Shown one piece after another: positions 26,071 to 33,793 of a DNA stretch of 64,000 bases. The translations under genes were made by a program, and so were the position numbers. Position 1 is the stretch's first letter. Every line of letters starts with the position of its first letter. Origin of the DNA: Nannocystis sp. RBIL2 (lineage in GTDB: Bacteria; Myxococcota_A; Polyangia; Nannocystales; Nannocystaceae); NCBI RefSeq assembly GCF_026626745.1, contig NZ_JAPNJW010000002.1, positions 2,938,151 through 3,002,150 of the forward strand, written 5' to 3'. The notes under the pieces were generated by a model. The model saw nothing but the letters and a program-made list of their open reading frames with translations, ran no database searches and was not told the DNA's origin.

Positions 26071-26862
26071 TCAGCGGATCACCGCGAACGTCTGCTGGTT
26101 GAGCGCCAGCAGCTCGCCGGCGGGCGACCACAGCTCGCGGAACTCCACCGAGTAGCCCGCGCGCATCGCCACCGCGCGGGCGCGGTGGTACACCGGCTGC
26201 GTCGGGTCGAGCTGCGCCACGTCGGCCAGCGGCTGGAACGTGAACGTCAGCGTCGCGGTCGGCCGCGGCGCGGTCAGGCGCGAGAACGCGGCCGGCCACC
26301 AGCCGTCGCACAGCATCGCCAGGTAGGCCGCGTCGCGCACGCTGGGCGGCCGCTTGAAGCGGAACCAGCCCTCGGCCCGCGCCTCGTCGCCGCCGGTGAA
26401 CAGCGGCGCGTGGACCGGGCGGAACTCGCAGTGCTGGGCGAACACCGGCCCCTCCTCGGGCGCGCCGAACGGCAGCCCGCTCGGCGCCGTGAACTCGGGC
26501 GGCCGCAGCTCGGTCCACTGCAGGCCGGCGTCGCGCGTGCGCGCGTGCACGGCCACCGCGTGGGCCTGGACCTCGCCGGCCTGGACCAGGCGGACCGCCA
26601 GAGTCGTCACCCCGGTGCCGGTGCGCAGGGCGTCGACGAAGATGTCCGCCGGGCCAGGTTGAGTCGGCCCGCACAGCTCGGCGCCGAGCGACCGCAGCGG
26701 CCGCGTCGGGTCGGCCGCCACCGCCGCCGCCGCGCGGACCAGCAGTGCGATGACCAGGCCGCCGAACGCCCCACGGCCCTGCTGCCAGCCGTCGGGCACC
26801 TCGGCCCGGAATTGGCCGGGGCCCGTGGGGGTGAGCGCGAGGAGGGCGTCGAGGTCGGACAT
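26071..26862 (-). CDS. Acyl-CoA thioesterase, TesB-like double hotdog
   Basis: A 263-residue cytosolic enzyme expected to hydrolyse acyl-CoA to fatty acid and CoA. N-terminal GGWQQGRGAFGG-like (GWQQGRGAFGGLVIALLVRAA) and LRSLGAELCGPTQPG, and C-terminal CDGWWPAAFSRLTAPRPTATLTFTFQP and LLALNQQTFAVIR match the TesB-like thioesterase fold. It precedes the thiolase and multifunctional enzyme on the same strand downstream of them in transcription order, with a repeat array in between, so it may belong to the same beta-oxidation pathway. Confidence 0.87.
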   Translation of the reverse strand: MSDLDALLALTPTGPGQFRAEVPDGWQQGRGAFGGLVIALLVRAAAAVAADPTRPLRSLGAELCGPTQPGPADIFVDALRTGTGVTTLAVRLVQAGEVQAHAVAVHARTRDAGLQWTELRPPEFTAPSGLPFGAPEEGPVFAQHCEFRPVHAPLFTGGDEARAEGWFRFKRPPSVRDAAYLAMLCDGWWPAAFSRLTAPRPTATLTFTFQPLADVAQLDPTQPVYHRARAVAMRAGYSVEFRELWSPAGELLALNQQTFAVIR

Positions 26863-26951
26863 CGCCGCGACCTTAGCAAATGCGGCCCCCGCCGCCCGCC
26901 GCCCGCTCGTGAGTCGCCGCGCCGGCGCCCGCCCCGATCTGCCCAAAAAAA

Positions 26952-27025
26952 CATGGCGCAGAGGGCAGGTCCCTTCGGACCTGTCCCGCGCGCCATGCCT
27001 TATAAAGCCTGTCCTGGCGGTCAGC
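26952..27025. repeat. 14-nt-phased palindromic array after the thiolase gene (6 tetramers)
   Basis: CATG 26952, CAGG 26966, CCTG 26980, CATG 26994, CCTG 27008 and CAGC 27022 keep exact 14-nt spacing. It ends at the stop of the minus-strand thiolase gene. CAGG and CCTG alternate as complementary pairs. Confidence 0.92.
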
Positions 27026-28207
27026 TCAGTCGCGGCGGTACATCGTCACCACGCAGGCGCCGCCGAGGCCGAGGTTGTGCTGCAGGGCGACCTTGGCGCC
27101 CTCGACCTGGCGCTTGTCGGCCTGGCCACGCAGCTGCCACACCAGCTCGGTGCACTGCGCGAGGCCGGTGGCGCCGAGCGGGTGGCCCTTCGACAGCAGG
27201 CCGCCGGACGGGTTGGTGACGAACTTGCCGCCGTAGGTGTTGTCGCCGTCCCACACGAACTTCTCGGCGCCGCCCTCGGGGCACAGGCCGAGCGCCTCGT
27301 ACGTGAGCAGCTCGTTGGCGGTGAAGCAGTCGTGCAGCTCGACCACCTGGACGTCCTGCGGCCCGAGGCCGGCCTTGTCGTAGACCGCCTCGGCGGTCTT
27401 CTTGGCCATGTCGTAGCCGACCATCTTGATCATGCTGTTCTCTTCGAACGTGCTGGGGAAGTCGGTGCGCATCGCCTGGGCGGCGATGTACACCGAATTG
27501 GCGATCCCCTTCTTCTTGGCGAACGCGTCCGAGCACAGCACCGCCGCCGCCGCGCCGCAGGTCGGCGGGCAGCACTGGTAGCGGGTCAGCGGGTCGAACA
27601 CCTCGGGCGAGGCGAGGATCTCCTCGACGCTGAGGAGCTCGCCGAACAGCGCGTACGGGTTGCGGTTGGCGTGCTTGCGCGCCTTCTCCGACACCTTGGC
27701 GAACGTCTCGCGGCGGGTGCCGTACTTCCAGCGGTACTCGCGGCCGGCGCCGCCGAACATCTGCGCCGCGGGCGGGGCCTGGTTGAAGCCCTGCACGCGG
27801 TCCATCGTGCCGGCGAAGTTGTCGAGCGGCCCCGGCCGGTCGTTGAACTTGCTGCCGAGCGCGCCCTTCTCCATCTGCTCGAAGCCGACGACCAGCACGC
27901 ACTCGGCCTCGCCGGCGAGGATCGCCTGGCGGCCGAGCCACAGCGCGGTCGACCCGGTCGAGCAGTTGTTGTTGACGTTGACGACCGGGATGCCGGTGAG
28001 GCCGAGCTCGTAGACCGCCCGCTGGCCGCAGGTGCTGTCGCCGTCGACGTAGCCGGCGAACGCCTGCTCGATGTCCTTGTAATCGACGCCCGCGTCCTGC
28101 AGCGCAGTGCGGGCCGCGTTGGCCGCCATCACGTGGTAATCGTCGCTCGCGCCGGGCTTGGCGAACTTCACCATGCCGACGCCGATCACGTTGACTTTGT
28201 TGCTCAT
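27026..28207 (-). CDS. SCPx-type thiolase (sterol carrier protein X-like 3-ketoacyl-CoA thiolase)
   Basis: A 393-residue thiolase expected to split 3-ketoacyl-CoA with CoA. It has the nucleophile region VVNVNNNCSTGSTALWLGRQAI, HDCFTANELLTYEALG, the second active-site HPLGATG and the C-terminal LGLGGACVVTMY. The NCSTGS and HDCFT motifs are those of the SCPx branch, which in peroxisomes handles branched and sterol side chains. It lies 33 nt after the MFE-2-type gene, in one operon. Little doubt about the family; the substrate is inferred. Confidence 0.93.
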   Translation of the reverse strand: MSNKVNVIGVGMVKFAKPGASDDYHVMAANAARTALQDAGVDYKDIEQAFAGYVDGDSTCGQRAVYELGLTGIPVVNVNNNCSTGSTALWLGRQAILAGEAECVLVVGFEQMEKGALGSKFNDRPGPLDNFAGTMDRVQGFNQAPPAAQMFGGAGREYRWKYGTRRETFAKVSEKARKHANRNPYALFGELLSVEEILASPEVFDPLTRYQCCPPTCGAAAAVLCSDAFAKKKGIANSVYIAAQAMRTDFPSTFEENSMIKMVGYDMAKKTAEAVYDKAGLGPQDVQVVELHDCFTANELLTYEALGLCPEGGAEKFVWDGDNTYGGKFVTNPSGGLLSKGHPLGATGLAQCTELVWQLRGQADKRQVEGAKVALQHNLGLGGACVVTMYRRD

Positions 28208-28240
28208 GGCTGTGATTCCTCGCTTGGTTCCGTTCGTCCG

Positions 28241-31219
28241 TCAGTTGCTCTGCTCGAGCGCCGCGAGCAGGTGCGCTGCCGCGACGTCGCCGTCGACGCG
28301 CAGCTTGCCGCGCTGGTAGAGGGTGGCGAGCTTGGCCTTGCCCTGCGCGAGCGCGGCCAGGTCCTCGTCGGCCACGGTGACCGTGGTGGTCGCCGGGCCC
28401 GCGGCCTTGTCGACCAGCTTGCCGCCCTGCGGCCCGACCTGCACGAAGAACACCGCGTCGGGGCTCTTCACGCGCAGCTCGATCGTGACCTCCTGGGCCG
28501 ACTTGAGCCCCGCCAGCTTCGCAGCCGCCTGGTCGAGCACCGCCGGCGCCTGCGCGGTCTTGGGAGCCGCGGCGGCGGCCGCCGGAGCCGCCGCCTTGGG
28601 CGCGCTGCCGGCCTTCACCTTGCTCATGTCGATCTTCTTGAGGAAGCCGAGCTTCATCGACGCCATCAGGTCGCCGCCGATCTTCAGCTTGCCCTCGCCG
28701 AACAGCTTCTGCGGGTCGGCCTTGCCGGTGGTCATCAGGATGAAGTCGCTGTCGCTGAGCTCGAGCGTGCAATTCGCCCCCTCGACCTCGCCGGCGTAGA
28801 CCTTGCCCGGGTTCGACTTGAGGTCGAACACGTAGCTCGAGTCGGGGTTCTTGAGGCGGAACTGGAACACCGTGGCGACCTTGCCCGGCAGCTCGGCGTT
28901 GCCCTTCACGAACTCACCGATCGCCGCCATGTAGTCGGCGCTGGTCGGCGCCGACGGGGCCTCCGGCGCCGCCGCGGCCGCACCACCGCCGCCCGCGCCT
29001 GCCCGCGCCCGCGCGGCCGCCATCACCGTGGCCGGGTCGAGCTTGGTCAGGAAGTTGAGCTTGGTCGACGCCATCAGGTTGCCGGCGATCTTCATCTTCC
29101 CGCCCATGTACAGCTTCTGCGGGTCGGCCTTGCCGGAGCACATGTCCATGAAGTCGGCGTCGGTCAGCTCGAGCGTGCACTCGGGCGTCGCCGCCTCGCC
29201 GGCCGCCAGCTTGCCGTTCTTGAGGTCGAGCGTCCACACGCTCTCGGGGTCCTTCAGCTTGAACTGGAACACCACACCTGCCTTCTTGGCCAGGTCGGGG
29301 TTCTTGCCCAGGAACTGCTCGATCGCGGTGAACACGTCCGCGCTGGTCGGCGTGACCTCGGCGCTCGCGCTGGCAGCGGCGGCCACCGGCTTGGCCTTCG
29401 GCTTCGGCTGCGGGATCTCCGAATAGAACTCGATCGCCGCCTGCGACAGCACCACCTTGTCGCGCTCCTTCAGCTTGCAGCGCAGGATCACCCGGTTGTC
29501 CGCCTCCTTCCACATCTCGGTGACCAGCGTCTCGCCGGGGAACACGCTCTCGCTGAAGCGGACCTTGATGCTCTTGAACTTGCGCGGGTCGCCGGCGGCG
29601 AAGTGCTTGATCACGTGGCGGGCGGCCACGCCGAGGGTGCACAGGCCGTGGAGGATCGGCTTGGGGAAGCCGAACGCGCCGGCGAACGCGGGGTCGACGT
29701 GGAGCGGGTTCCAGTCGCCCGAGAGGCGGTAGAGCAGCGCCTGGTTGGGCCGGATCTGCTCCTCGGCCACGGCGTCGGGCTTGCGGTCGGGCGGGGTGTT
29801 GCTGTCGCCCGACGGGCCGCGGTCGCCGCCCCAGCCGCCCGCGCCGCGGATGACCGCGCCGAGCTCGTTGTAGGCGATGACCTCGCCGGACTCGTCGGAG
29901 CTCTCGGTGGCGAACACGATGAACGCGTTCTTGCCCTTGTCGAAGATGTCCTTCACCCATGTCCGATGGGTCAGCTTGGCGTGCGGCGGCAGCGGGCGCT
30001 TGAGCTCGGTGTACTGCTCGCCGTGGAGCAGGCGGTCGAGGCCGAAGTTGAAGCCGGGCGCGGTGTGGCCGTCCTTGAACGCCTGCATGATGCCGGTCTG
30101 GGCCGGGATCACGGCGAAGGTCGGCAGCGGCCAGAAGCCCTTGCCGTGCATCTCGTAGACGTAGCGCAGCTCGGTGTCGTCGAGCGGGTCCGCGGCCGCG
30201 CCGACGCCGAGCGCGTACATCGACAGGTCGCGCTCGTCGTACTCGGTGGTGACCTTCGGCATCTCGTAGCCGAGCGCCTGGTCGACGTCGACGAACTCGT
30301 TGCCGCCCTTGCTCGCGCCGGCGTTGACGTTGTCCATCACCGGGCTGAGCGCGGCGGCGACGTCGGCCGGGTGGGTGGCCTTGGCGAAGTCGACGATCGT
30401 GCTCCACTTCGACTTGACCAGCTCGGGGGTGATCGCGCGGCCGAGGCGGACCGTGTGGCCCTGCGTGCGCTCCCACCGGAGCTTGCTGAAGAAGCCGCCG
30501 CCGACCTCGAACAGGCCGCCGGTGTCCTCGCACGACTCGTGCGACAGCCACGCGACCAGCGGGCTGACGTACTCCGGCCGCAGCGCGTCGATGAGCTCCT
30601 TCGGCAGGATCGTCTCGGTCATGCGCGAGCCGGCGATCGGCGCGATCGTGTTGGCGCGGACGTTGTACTTGCGGCCCTCGAGCGCGAGCGTGTTGCTGAA
30701 GCCGACCAGCGCCAGCTTGGCGGCGCTGTAGTTGGCCTGGCCGAAGTTGCCGTAGATGCCGGCGGCGCTGGCCGTGAAGATGATGCGGCCGTAGCCCTGG
30801 TCGCGCATCTTCGGCCACGCGGCGTGCGTCACCTTGAACGCGCCGTTGACGTGGACCCGCTGGATGATGTCCCAGTCGCCGTCCGTCATCTTGTGGAACG
30901 ACACGTCGCGGAGGATGCCGGCGTTGTTGACGACGATGTCGACGCGGCCGAACGCGTCGATCGCCGTCTGCACGATCTTGGCGCCGTCCTCGACGCTGTC
31001 GTAGTTGGCGACCGCCTCGCCGCCCGCGGCGCGGATCTCCTCCACCACCTTGTCGGCGGCGGTCGAGCTGCTGCCGTCGCCGCGCGTGCTGCCGCCGAGG
31101 TCGTTGACGACGACCTTGGCGCCCCGCGAGGCGAACAGGAGGGCGTGGGCGCGACCGAGCCCGTTGCCGGCCCCGGTGATGATGGCGACTCTTCCGTCGT
31201 AGCGAAGCTCGTTGGACAT
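28241..31219 (-). CDS. MFE-2-type multifunctional beta-oxidation enzyme with three SCP2 domains (992 aa)
   Basis: Residues 1 to about 300 are a short-chain dehydrogenase (ITGAGNGLGRAHALLFA, NNAGILRD, YSAAKLALVGF) for (3R)-hydroxyacyl-CoA. Residues about 310-630 are a hydratase-2/MaoC double hotdog (VIPAQTGIMQAF, ALLYRLSGDWNPLHVDP, PILHGLC). Then follow SCP2-like domains near 660-765 and 790-890, each with the GKADPQKL motif, and a shorter third at about 905-992. Animal peroxisomal MFE-2 has dehydrogenase, hydratase and one SCP2; three here is unusual. With the SCPx-type thiolase it could run (3R)-specific beta-oxidation of bulky acyl-CoA. Start ATG 31219 heads a perfect Rossmann motif. An upstream in-frame extension is rejected. 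Confidence 0.93.
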   Translation of the reverse strand: MSNELRYDGRVAIITGAGNGLGRAHALLFASRGAKVVVNDLGGSTRGDGSSSTAADKVVEEIRAAGGEAVANYDSVEDGAKIVQTAIDAFGRVDIVVNNAGILRDVSFHKMTDGDWDIIQRVHVNGAFKVTHAAWPKMRDQGYGRIIFTASAAGIYGNFGQANYSAAKLALVGFSNTLALEGRKYNVRANTIAPIAGSRMTETILPKELIDALRPEYVSPLVAWLSHESCEDTGGLFEVGGGFFSKLRWERTQGHTVRLGRAITPELVKSKWSTIVDFAKATHPADVAAALSPVMDNVNAGASKGGNEFVDVDQALGYEMPKVTTEYDERDLSMYALGVGAAADPLDDTELRYVYEMHGKGFWPLPTFAVIPAQTGIMQAFKDGHTAPGFNFGLDRLLHGEQYTELKRPLPPHAKLTHRTWVKDIFDKGKNAFIVFATESSDESGEVIAYNELGAVIRGAGGWGGDRGPSGDSNTPPDRKPDAVAEEQIRPNQALLYRLSGDWNPLHVDPAFAGAFGFPKPILHGLCTLGVAARHVIKHFAAGDPRKFKSIKVRFSESVFPGETLVTEMWKEADNRVILRCKLKERDKVVLSQAAIEFYSEIPQPKPKAKPVAAAASASAEVTPTSADVFTAIEQFLGKNPDLAKKAGVVFQFKLKDPESVWTLDLKNGKLAAGEAATPECTLELTDADFMDMCSGKADPQKLYMGGKMKIAGNLMASTKLNFLTKLDPATVMAAARARAGAGGGGAAAAAPEAPSAPTSADYMAAIGEFVKGNAELPGKVATVFQFRLKNPDSSYVFDLKSNPGKVYAGEVEGANCTLELSDSDFILMTTGKADPQKLFGEGKLKIGGDLMASMKLGFLKKIDMSKVKAGSAPKAAAPAAAAAAPKTAQAPAVLDQAAAKLAGLKSAQEVTIELRVKSPDAVFFVQVGPQGGKLVDKAAGPATTTVTVADEDLAALAQGKAKLATLYQRGKLRVDGDVAAAHLLAALEQSN

Positions 31220-31394
31220 GATGGCACACGCGGCATATCGAGCCGCGCGAGCGTCGTCAACCGCCCGCCCGGGCCGCGGACGAACCGCCGATCCGCGATG
31301 CCCCCGGCACGCGACGGGCAGCCGCGCGCGCTCGCGGAAGGCGCGGCTGCGGGCCCCCGGCCCGCCCTTCGCCGGCCTCGTGTTACGCTCGCGT

Positions 31395-32588
31395 ATGATG
31401 CGGACCGACGAGCTGCGACGCCTGCGAGACCTGCTGGCTCGCGGCGGCGGACCCGAAGTCGTGTTCATGTCGCTGCGCGACCGCTCGCTGCAGGGCCCCG
31501 CGCTGACGCGGGCCCTCGGCGACGAGCTGCGCCGTTGGCTCACCGTCGCCTCGCCCGAGCGCTACGGCGGCAACCCCGACGCGCAGGACCTGGCCAAGCA
31601 GTTGCAACGCGCGCTCCACCAGCACCACGCCGAGGCGCTGCAGCGGCTGCAGGACTTGCCGCCCGGCCCGCCTGCAACGCTGCAGTCCGGCCCTGCGATG
31701 CTGCAGCAGGATCATCCCCCGGCGGCCGCGCCGGCGCATCCCTCTGCGGACCCGGGGCCCTACCGAGCGGCGGCCCCTCCGCCGGCTGGTCTGCGAGTCG
31801 AGGTCGCGGGCGTGGCGCGGGAGTTCACCGACCACCTCGGCGACGGCGACCTCGCCGCGATCTGGCGCGCCCCCGGCGAGGACGGCGAGGCGTGCGTCGC
31901 CAAGGTCGCGCTCGCGGCCGCCGACAACGACCTGCTGTTCAACGAGGCCGAGGTGCTGCAGCGGCTGCACGCCGGCGAGGCCCGCCAGCGCGACCTGCTG
32001 CCGCGCCTGCACGGCCGCTTCTTCACCGCCGACGGCCGCGCCGGCAACCTGCTCGGCCTCGTCGAGGGCCTCGACGGCGCCGCCCTGCGCGCCCGCCTGC
32101 CCGCCGGCGTGCCGCCCGAGCACATCGTCTGGATCGCCCGCCGCACCCTCAGCGCCCTCGGCCACGCGCACAGCCTCGGCATCCTGCACGGCAACATCGA
32201 GCCGGCGCACCTCATCGTCCGCCCGCGCGATCACCGGGTCGTGCTCCTCGACTGGTGCTACGCGATCGTCGAGCCGGCCCGCACCGGCCAGGGCTTCCGC
32301 GCCGTCCACGACGAGTACAGCGCCCCCGAGGTGGCCCAGCGCGGCCCGCCGACGCCCGCGGCCGACCTGCTGTCGGTCGGCCGCACTCTGGCGTTCCTGC
32401 TCGGCGGCGACCCGCAGAGCCTCGAGCTGCCGGCGCACGTGCCCGAGCCGATCCAGCGCTTCGTCCGCTACCTGGCCCGCCCGAGCCGCCTGCAGCGGGC
32501 CCAGGACGCCTGGGACATGTACGCCGAGCTCGAGCGGATCCGCGAGACCGTCTACGGGCCCCACGTGTTCCGCGAGTTCGTCGCATGA
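31395..32588 (+). CDS. Pseudokinase, protein-kinase fold
   Basis: A 397-residue protein. After a helical N part and a Pro/Ala-rich linker (about 85-135), residues about 140-385 follow a kinase fold: CVAKVAL keeps the ATP-binding Lys, but HRD reads LHGNIEPAHLIV and DFG reads LLDWCYAI, so phosphotransfer is doubtful. Later parts (YSAPEVAQRGPPTPAADLLSVGRTLAFLLGG) fit subdomains VIII-IX. It is divergent from the MFE-2-type gene. The stop codon lies in the first unit of a palindromic array. ATGs at 31395 and 31398 are both possible starts. Confidence 0.85.
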   Translation: MMRTDELRRLRDLLARGGGPEVVFMSLRDRSLQGPALTRALGDELRRWLTVASPERYGGNPDAQDLAKQLQRALHQHHAEALQRLQDLPPGPPATLQSGPAMLQQDHPPAAAPAHPSADPGPYRAAAPPPAGLRVEVAGVAREFTDHLGDGDLAAIWRAPGEDGEACVAKVALAAADNDLLFNEAEVLQRLHAGEARQRDLLPRLHGRFFTADGRAGNLLGLVEGLDGAALRARLPAGVPPEHIVWIARRTLSALGHAHSLGILHGNIEPAHLIVRPRDHRVVLLDWCYAIVEPARTGQGFRAVHDEYSAPEVAQRGPPTPAADLLSVGRTLAFLLGGDPQSLELPAHVPEPIQRFVRYLARPSRLQRAQDAWDMYAELERIRETVYGPHVFREFVA

Positions 32589-32661
32589 GCGTGAGGACAT
32601 GTCCTTGATGACCTGTCCTATATGACCTGTCGCTTCAAACATTCTTTAAAAAACATGTCCA
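32584..32661. repeat. 14-nt-phased palindromic array joining two genes (6 tetramers)
   Basis: CATG 32584, CATG 32598, CCTG 32612, CCTG 32626, CATT 32640 and CATG 32654, each 14 nt apart. The first CATG carries the stop of the pseudokinase (TGA 32586-32588) and the last carries the start ATG (32655) of the next lipoprotein, so the whole gap is repeat. Confidence 0.95.
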
Positions 32662-33137
32662 TTCGCGCAACCTGCCTGCTCCTCGTCGTCGCCGCCTGCA
32701 CCAGCGCGGAGCCGCGGCTGCTGCGGCCGCTCGACACCGCCGACGCGACGAGCCCGTGGCAGGAGCGCTGCGGCCGGCGCGTGTGGTCGGCGGCGGCCGA
32801 GGCCGGCGAGCCCGGGCTGGCCGACGCCGCGGTGAGCTTCGCGGAGCTGCACGGCGACAACTTCGTCTACTACGCCGTGACGCTGCGCGGCGCGGGGCCG
32901 GAGGGCCTCGTGCTGCACATCGATCGCAAGCACCTGCCGCTCGCCGACGAGCACGCGGACGGCTGGCGCCACGAGGTCACTGCGGCGCGGGTCCGCTGGC
33001 GCCGCGAGGACGGCATCACCCGCGCCGAGCTCGACGTTCCCGCGAGCGGGCCATGGGCCGAACGGACCCGCGAGCGCCTGCTCGCCGCGGCCGACGCCTG
33101 CATCGCCGACGCCTTCGACCCGCCCGCCGCGAAGTGA
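32655..33137 (+). CDS. Small lipoprotein, unknown function
   Basis: A 160-residue exported protein; the signal MSIRATCLLLVVAACTS has lipobox VAAC. The mature part has two Cys (QERCGRR, ADACIAD) and a mixed fold (DNFVYYAVTLRGAGPEGLVLHID, RVRWRREDGITRAELDV). No family recognised. Its ATG lies within the last CATGTCC of a repeat array, and no ribosome site is visible apart from that repeat. An in-frame start at 32622 lies inside the array and gives a poorer signal. Confidence 0.78.
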   Translation: MSIRATCLLLVVAACTSAEPRLLRPLDTADATSPWQERCGRRVWSAAAEAGEPGLADAAVSFAELHGDNFVYYAVTLRGAGPEGLVLHIDRKHLPLADEHADGWRHEVTAARVRWRREDGITRAELDVPASGPWAERTRERLLAAADACIADAFDPPAAK

Positions 33138-33202
33138 CGGGCGCCGCCGGGACTCCCCGCCCCCGCGAACCTCAGCGCTGATGCCCAGGCCGTCGCGGCT
33201 CG

Positions 33203-33220
33203 CCTGTCCTGCGGGACATC
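33203..33220. repeat. Single palindromic repeat copy
   Basis: CCTG 33203 / CATC 33217 with spacer TCC-TGCG-GGA, about 95 nt upstream of the tRNA-unit promoter. Confidence 0.7.
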
Positions 33221-33312
33221 CTCCATGCGGTCACCGGACCGCGAGCCGGAATGTCCACACCCCGCGCGCTTCTGACCTCATACGAATTATCGACGTACCA
33301 CCACGAATGGAC

Positions 33313-33341
33313 TTGACGCCGCGCCGGACCTCGCGGATACT
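33313..33341 (+). promoter_or_regulatory. Sigma-70-like promoter of the tRNA unit
   Basis: TTGACG (33313-33318), a 17-nt spacer, then GATACT (33336-33341). Transcription would begin near 33348, just ahead of an ATG at 33352 and 150 nt before the first tRNA. Confidence 0.72.
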
Positions 33342-33351
33342 CCCGATCGCC

Positions 33352-33444
33352 ATGTCGCGCCTCAATCCCAATTCGAGCAATCCTGCTCGCTTCCGCGTCC
33401 TCAACGAGGAACGGGAGCTGGAGCGGGTCCTGCGCGGGGTTTGA
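33352..33444 (+). CDS. Possible 30-codon leader ORF ahead of the tRNAs
   Basis: The ATG is about 4 nt past the predicted transcription start, so it would be read as a leaderless or near-leaderless message. Four of 30 codons are Asn (three AAT, one AAC) and four are Glu (GAG, GAA), which are the amino acids of the three tRNAs downstream. AAT is rare in such GC-rich genes. Two short hairpins (AGGAG-AAT-CTCCT and CTCTC-TTCATT-GAGAG) follow between the ORF and the first tRNA. No homology is known; it may be chance. Confidence 0.3.
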   Translation: MSRLNPNSSNPARFRVLNEERELERVLRGV

Positions 33445-33499
33445 GAGTGATGGGCCCGCGCAGGAGAATCTCCTCCTCTCTTCATTGAGAGAAACAGAC

Positions 33500-33573
33500 G
33501 CGGGCGTCGTCCAACCGGCCAGGATTCGGGAACCTCACTCCCGAGACGCAGGGTTCGAGTCCCTCCGCCCGCG
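33500..33573 (+). tRNA. tRNA-Glu (anticodon CTC)
   Basis: Acceptor GCGGGCG/CGCCCGC pairs fully, the D stem is GTCC/GGAT, and the anticodon stem CGGGA/TCCCG encloses the loop ACCTCAC with anticodon CTC (33534-33536). The T loop is TTCGAGT. Odd points are C instead of T just before the anticodon and a C-C mismatch at the outer T-stem pair (33549/33565). The CCA end is not encoded. It reads GAG, the main Glu codon here. Confidence 0.78.
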
Positions 33574-33580
33574 CATCGTC

Positions 33581-33653
33581 GCTCTGTTCGGCCAGCGGTC
33601 AGGCCACCTCGCTTTCACCGAGGTCCGCAGGGGTTCGAATCCCCTACAGAGCA
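33581..33653 (+). tRNA. tRNA-Glu (anticodon TTC)
   Basis: All stems pair: acceptor GCTCTGT/ACAGAGC, D stem GGCC/GGCC, anticodon stem CCTCG/CGAGG around CTTTCAC (anticodon 33614-33616), T arm AGGGG-TTCGAAT-CCCCT. Discriminator A at 33653; CCA not encoded. It is 7 nt after tRNA-Glu(CTC). Confidence 0.94.
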
Positions 33654-33664
33654 GCACTCCTCCC

Positions 33665-33736
33665 GGGTCGGTAGCTCAGCGGGAGAGCGATGGATTGTTA
33701 ATCCATCGGTCGTGGGTTCGATCCCCACCCGGCCCT
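33665..33736 (+). tRNA. tRNA-Asn (anticodon GTT)
   Basis: Acceptor GGGTCGG/CCGGCCC with one G-T pair, D arm with AGCTCAGCGGGAGAGC, anticodon stem ATGGA/TCCAT around TTGTTAA (anticodon 33697-33699), T arm GTGGG-TTCGATC-CCCAC. CCA not encoded. It closes the three-tRNA unit. Confidence 0.95.
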
Positions 33737-33746
33737 CTCCGCGGAT

Positions 33747-33776
33747 CCGCGAATCGCATGCTCATGCGATTCGCGG
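33747..33776 (+). terminator. 14-bp hairpin after the tRNA unit
   Basis: CCGCGAATCGCATG (33747-33760) and its exact reverse complement (33763-33776) are separated by 2 nt. There is no T tract, so it may be a factor-dependent terminator or a processing hairpin. It also lies just past the stop of the convergent ankyrin gene and could serve both. Confidence 0.65.
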
Positions 33777-33793
33777 GTCGCAGCATTGGCGCA

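Noticed and set aside
26750..32608. A 1952-codon plus-strand ORF
   Set aside because: It is the open antisense frame of the thioesterase, thiolase and MFE-2-type genes, with low-complexity Arg/Val/Leu/Ala sequence and no domain.
33181..33351. N-terminal part of an 87-codon ORF ahead of the tRNAs
   Set aside because: It crosses the predicted promoter, so it would not be transcribed in full; only the last 30 codons from 33352 are considered.
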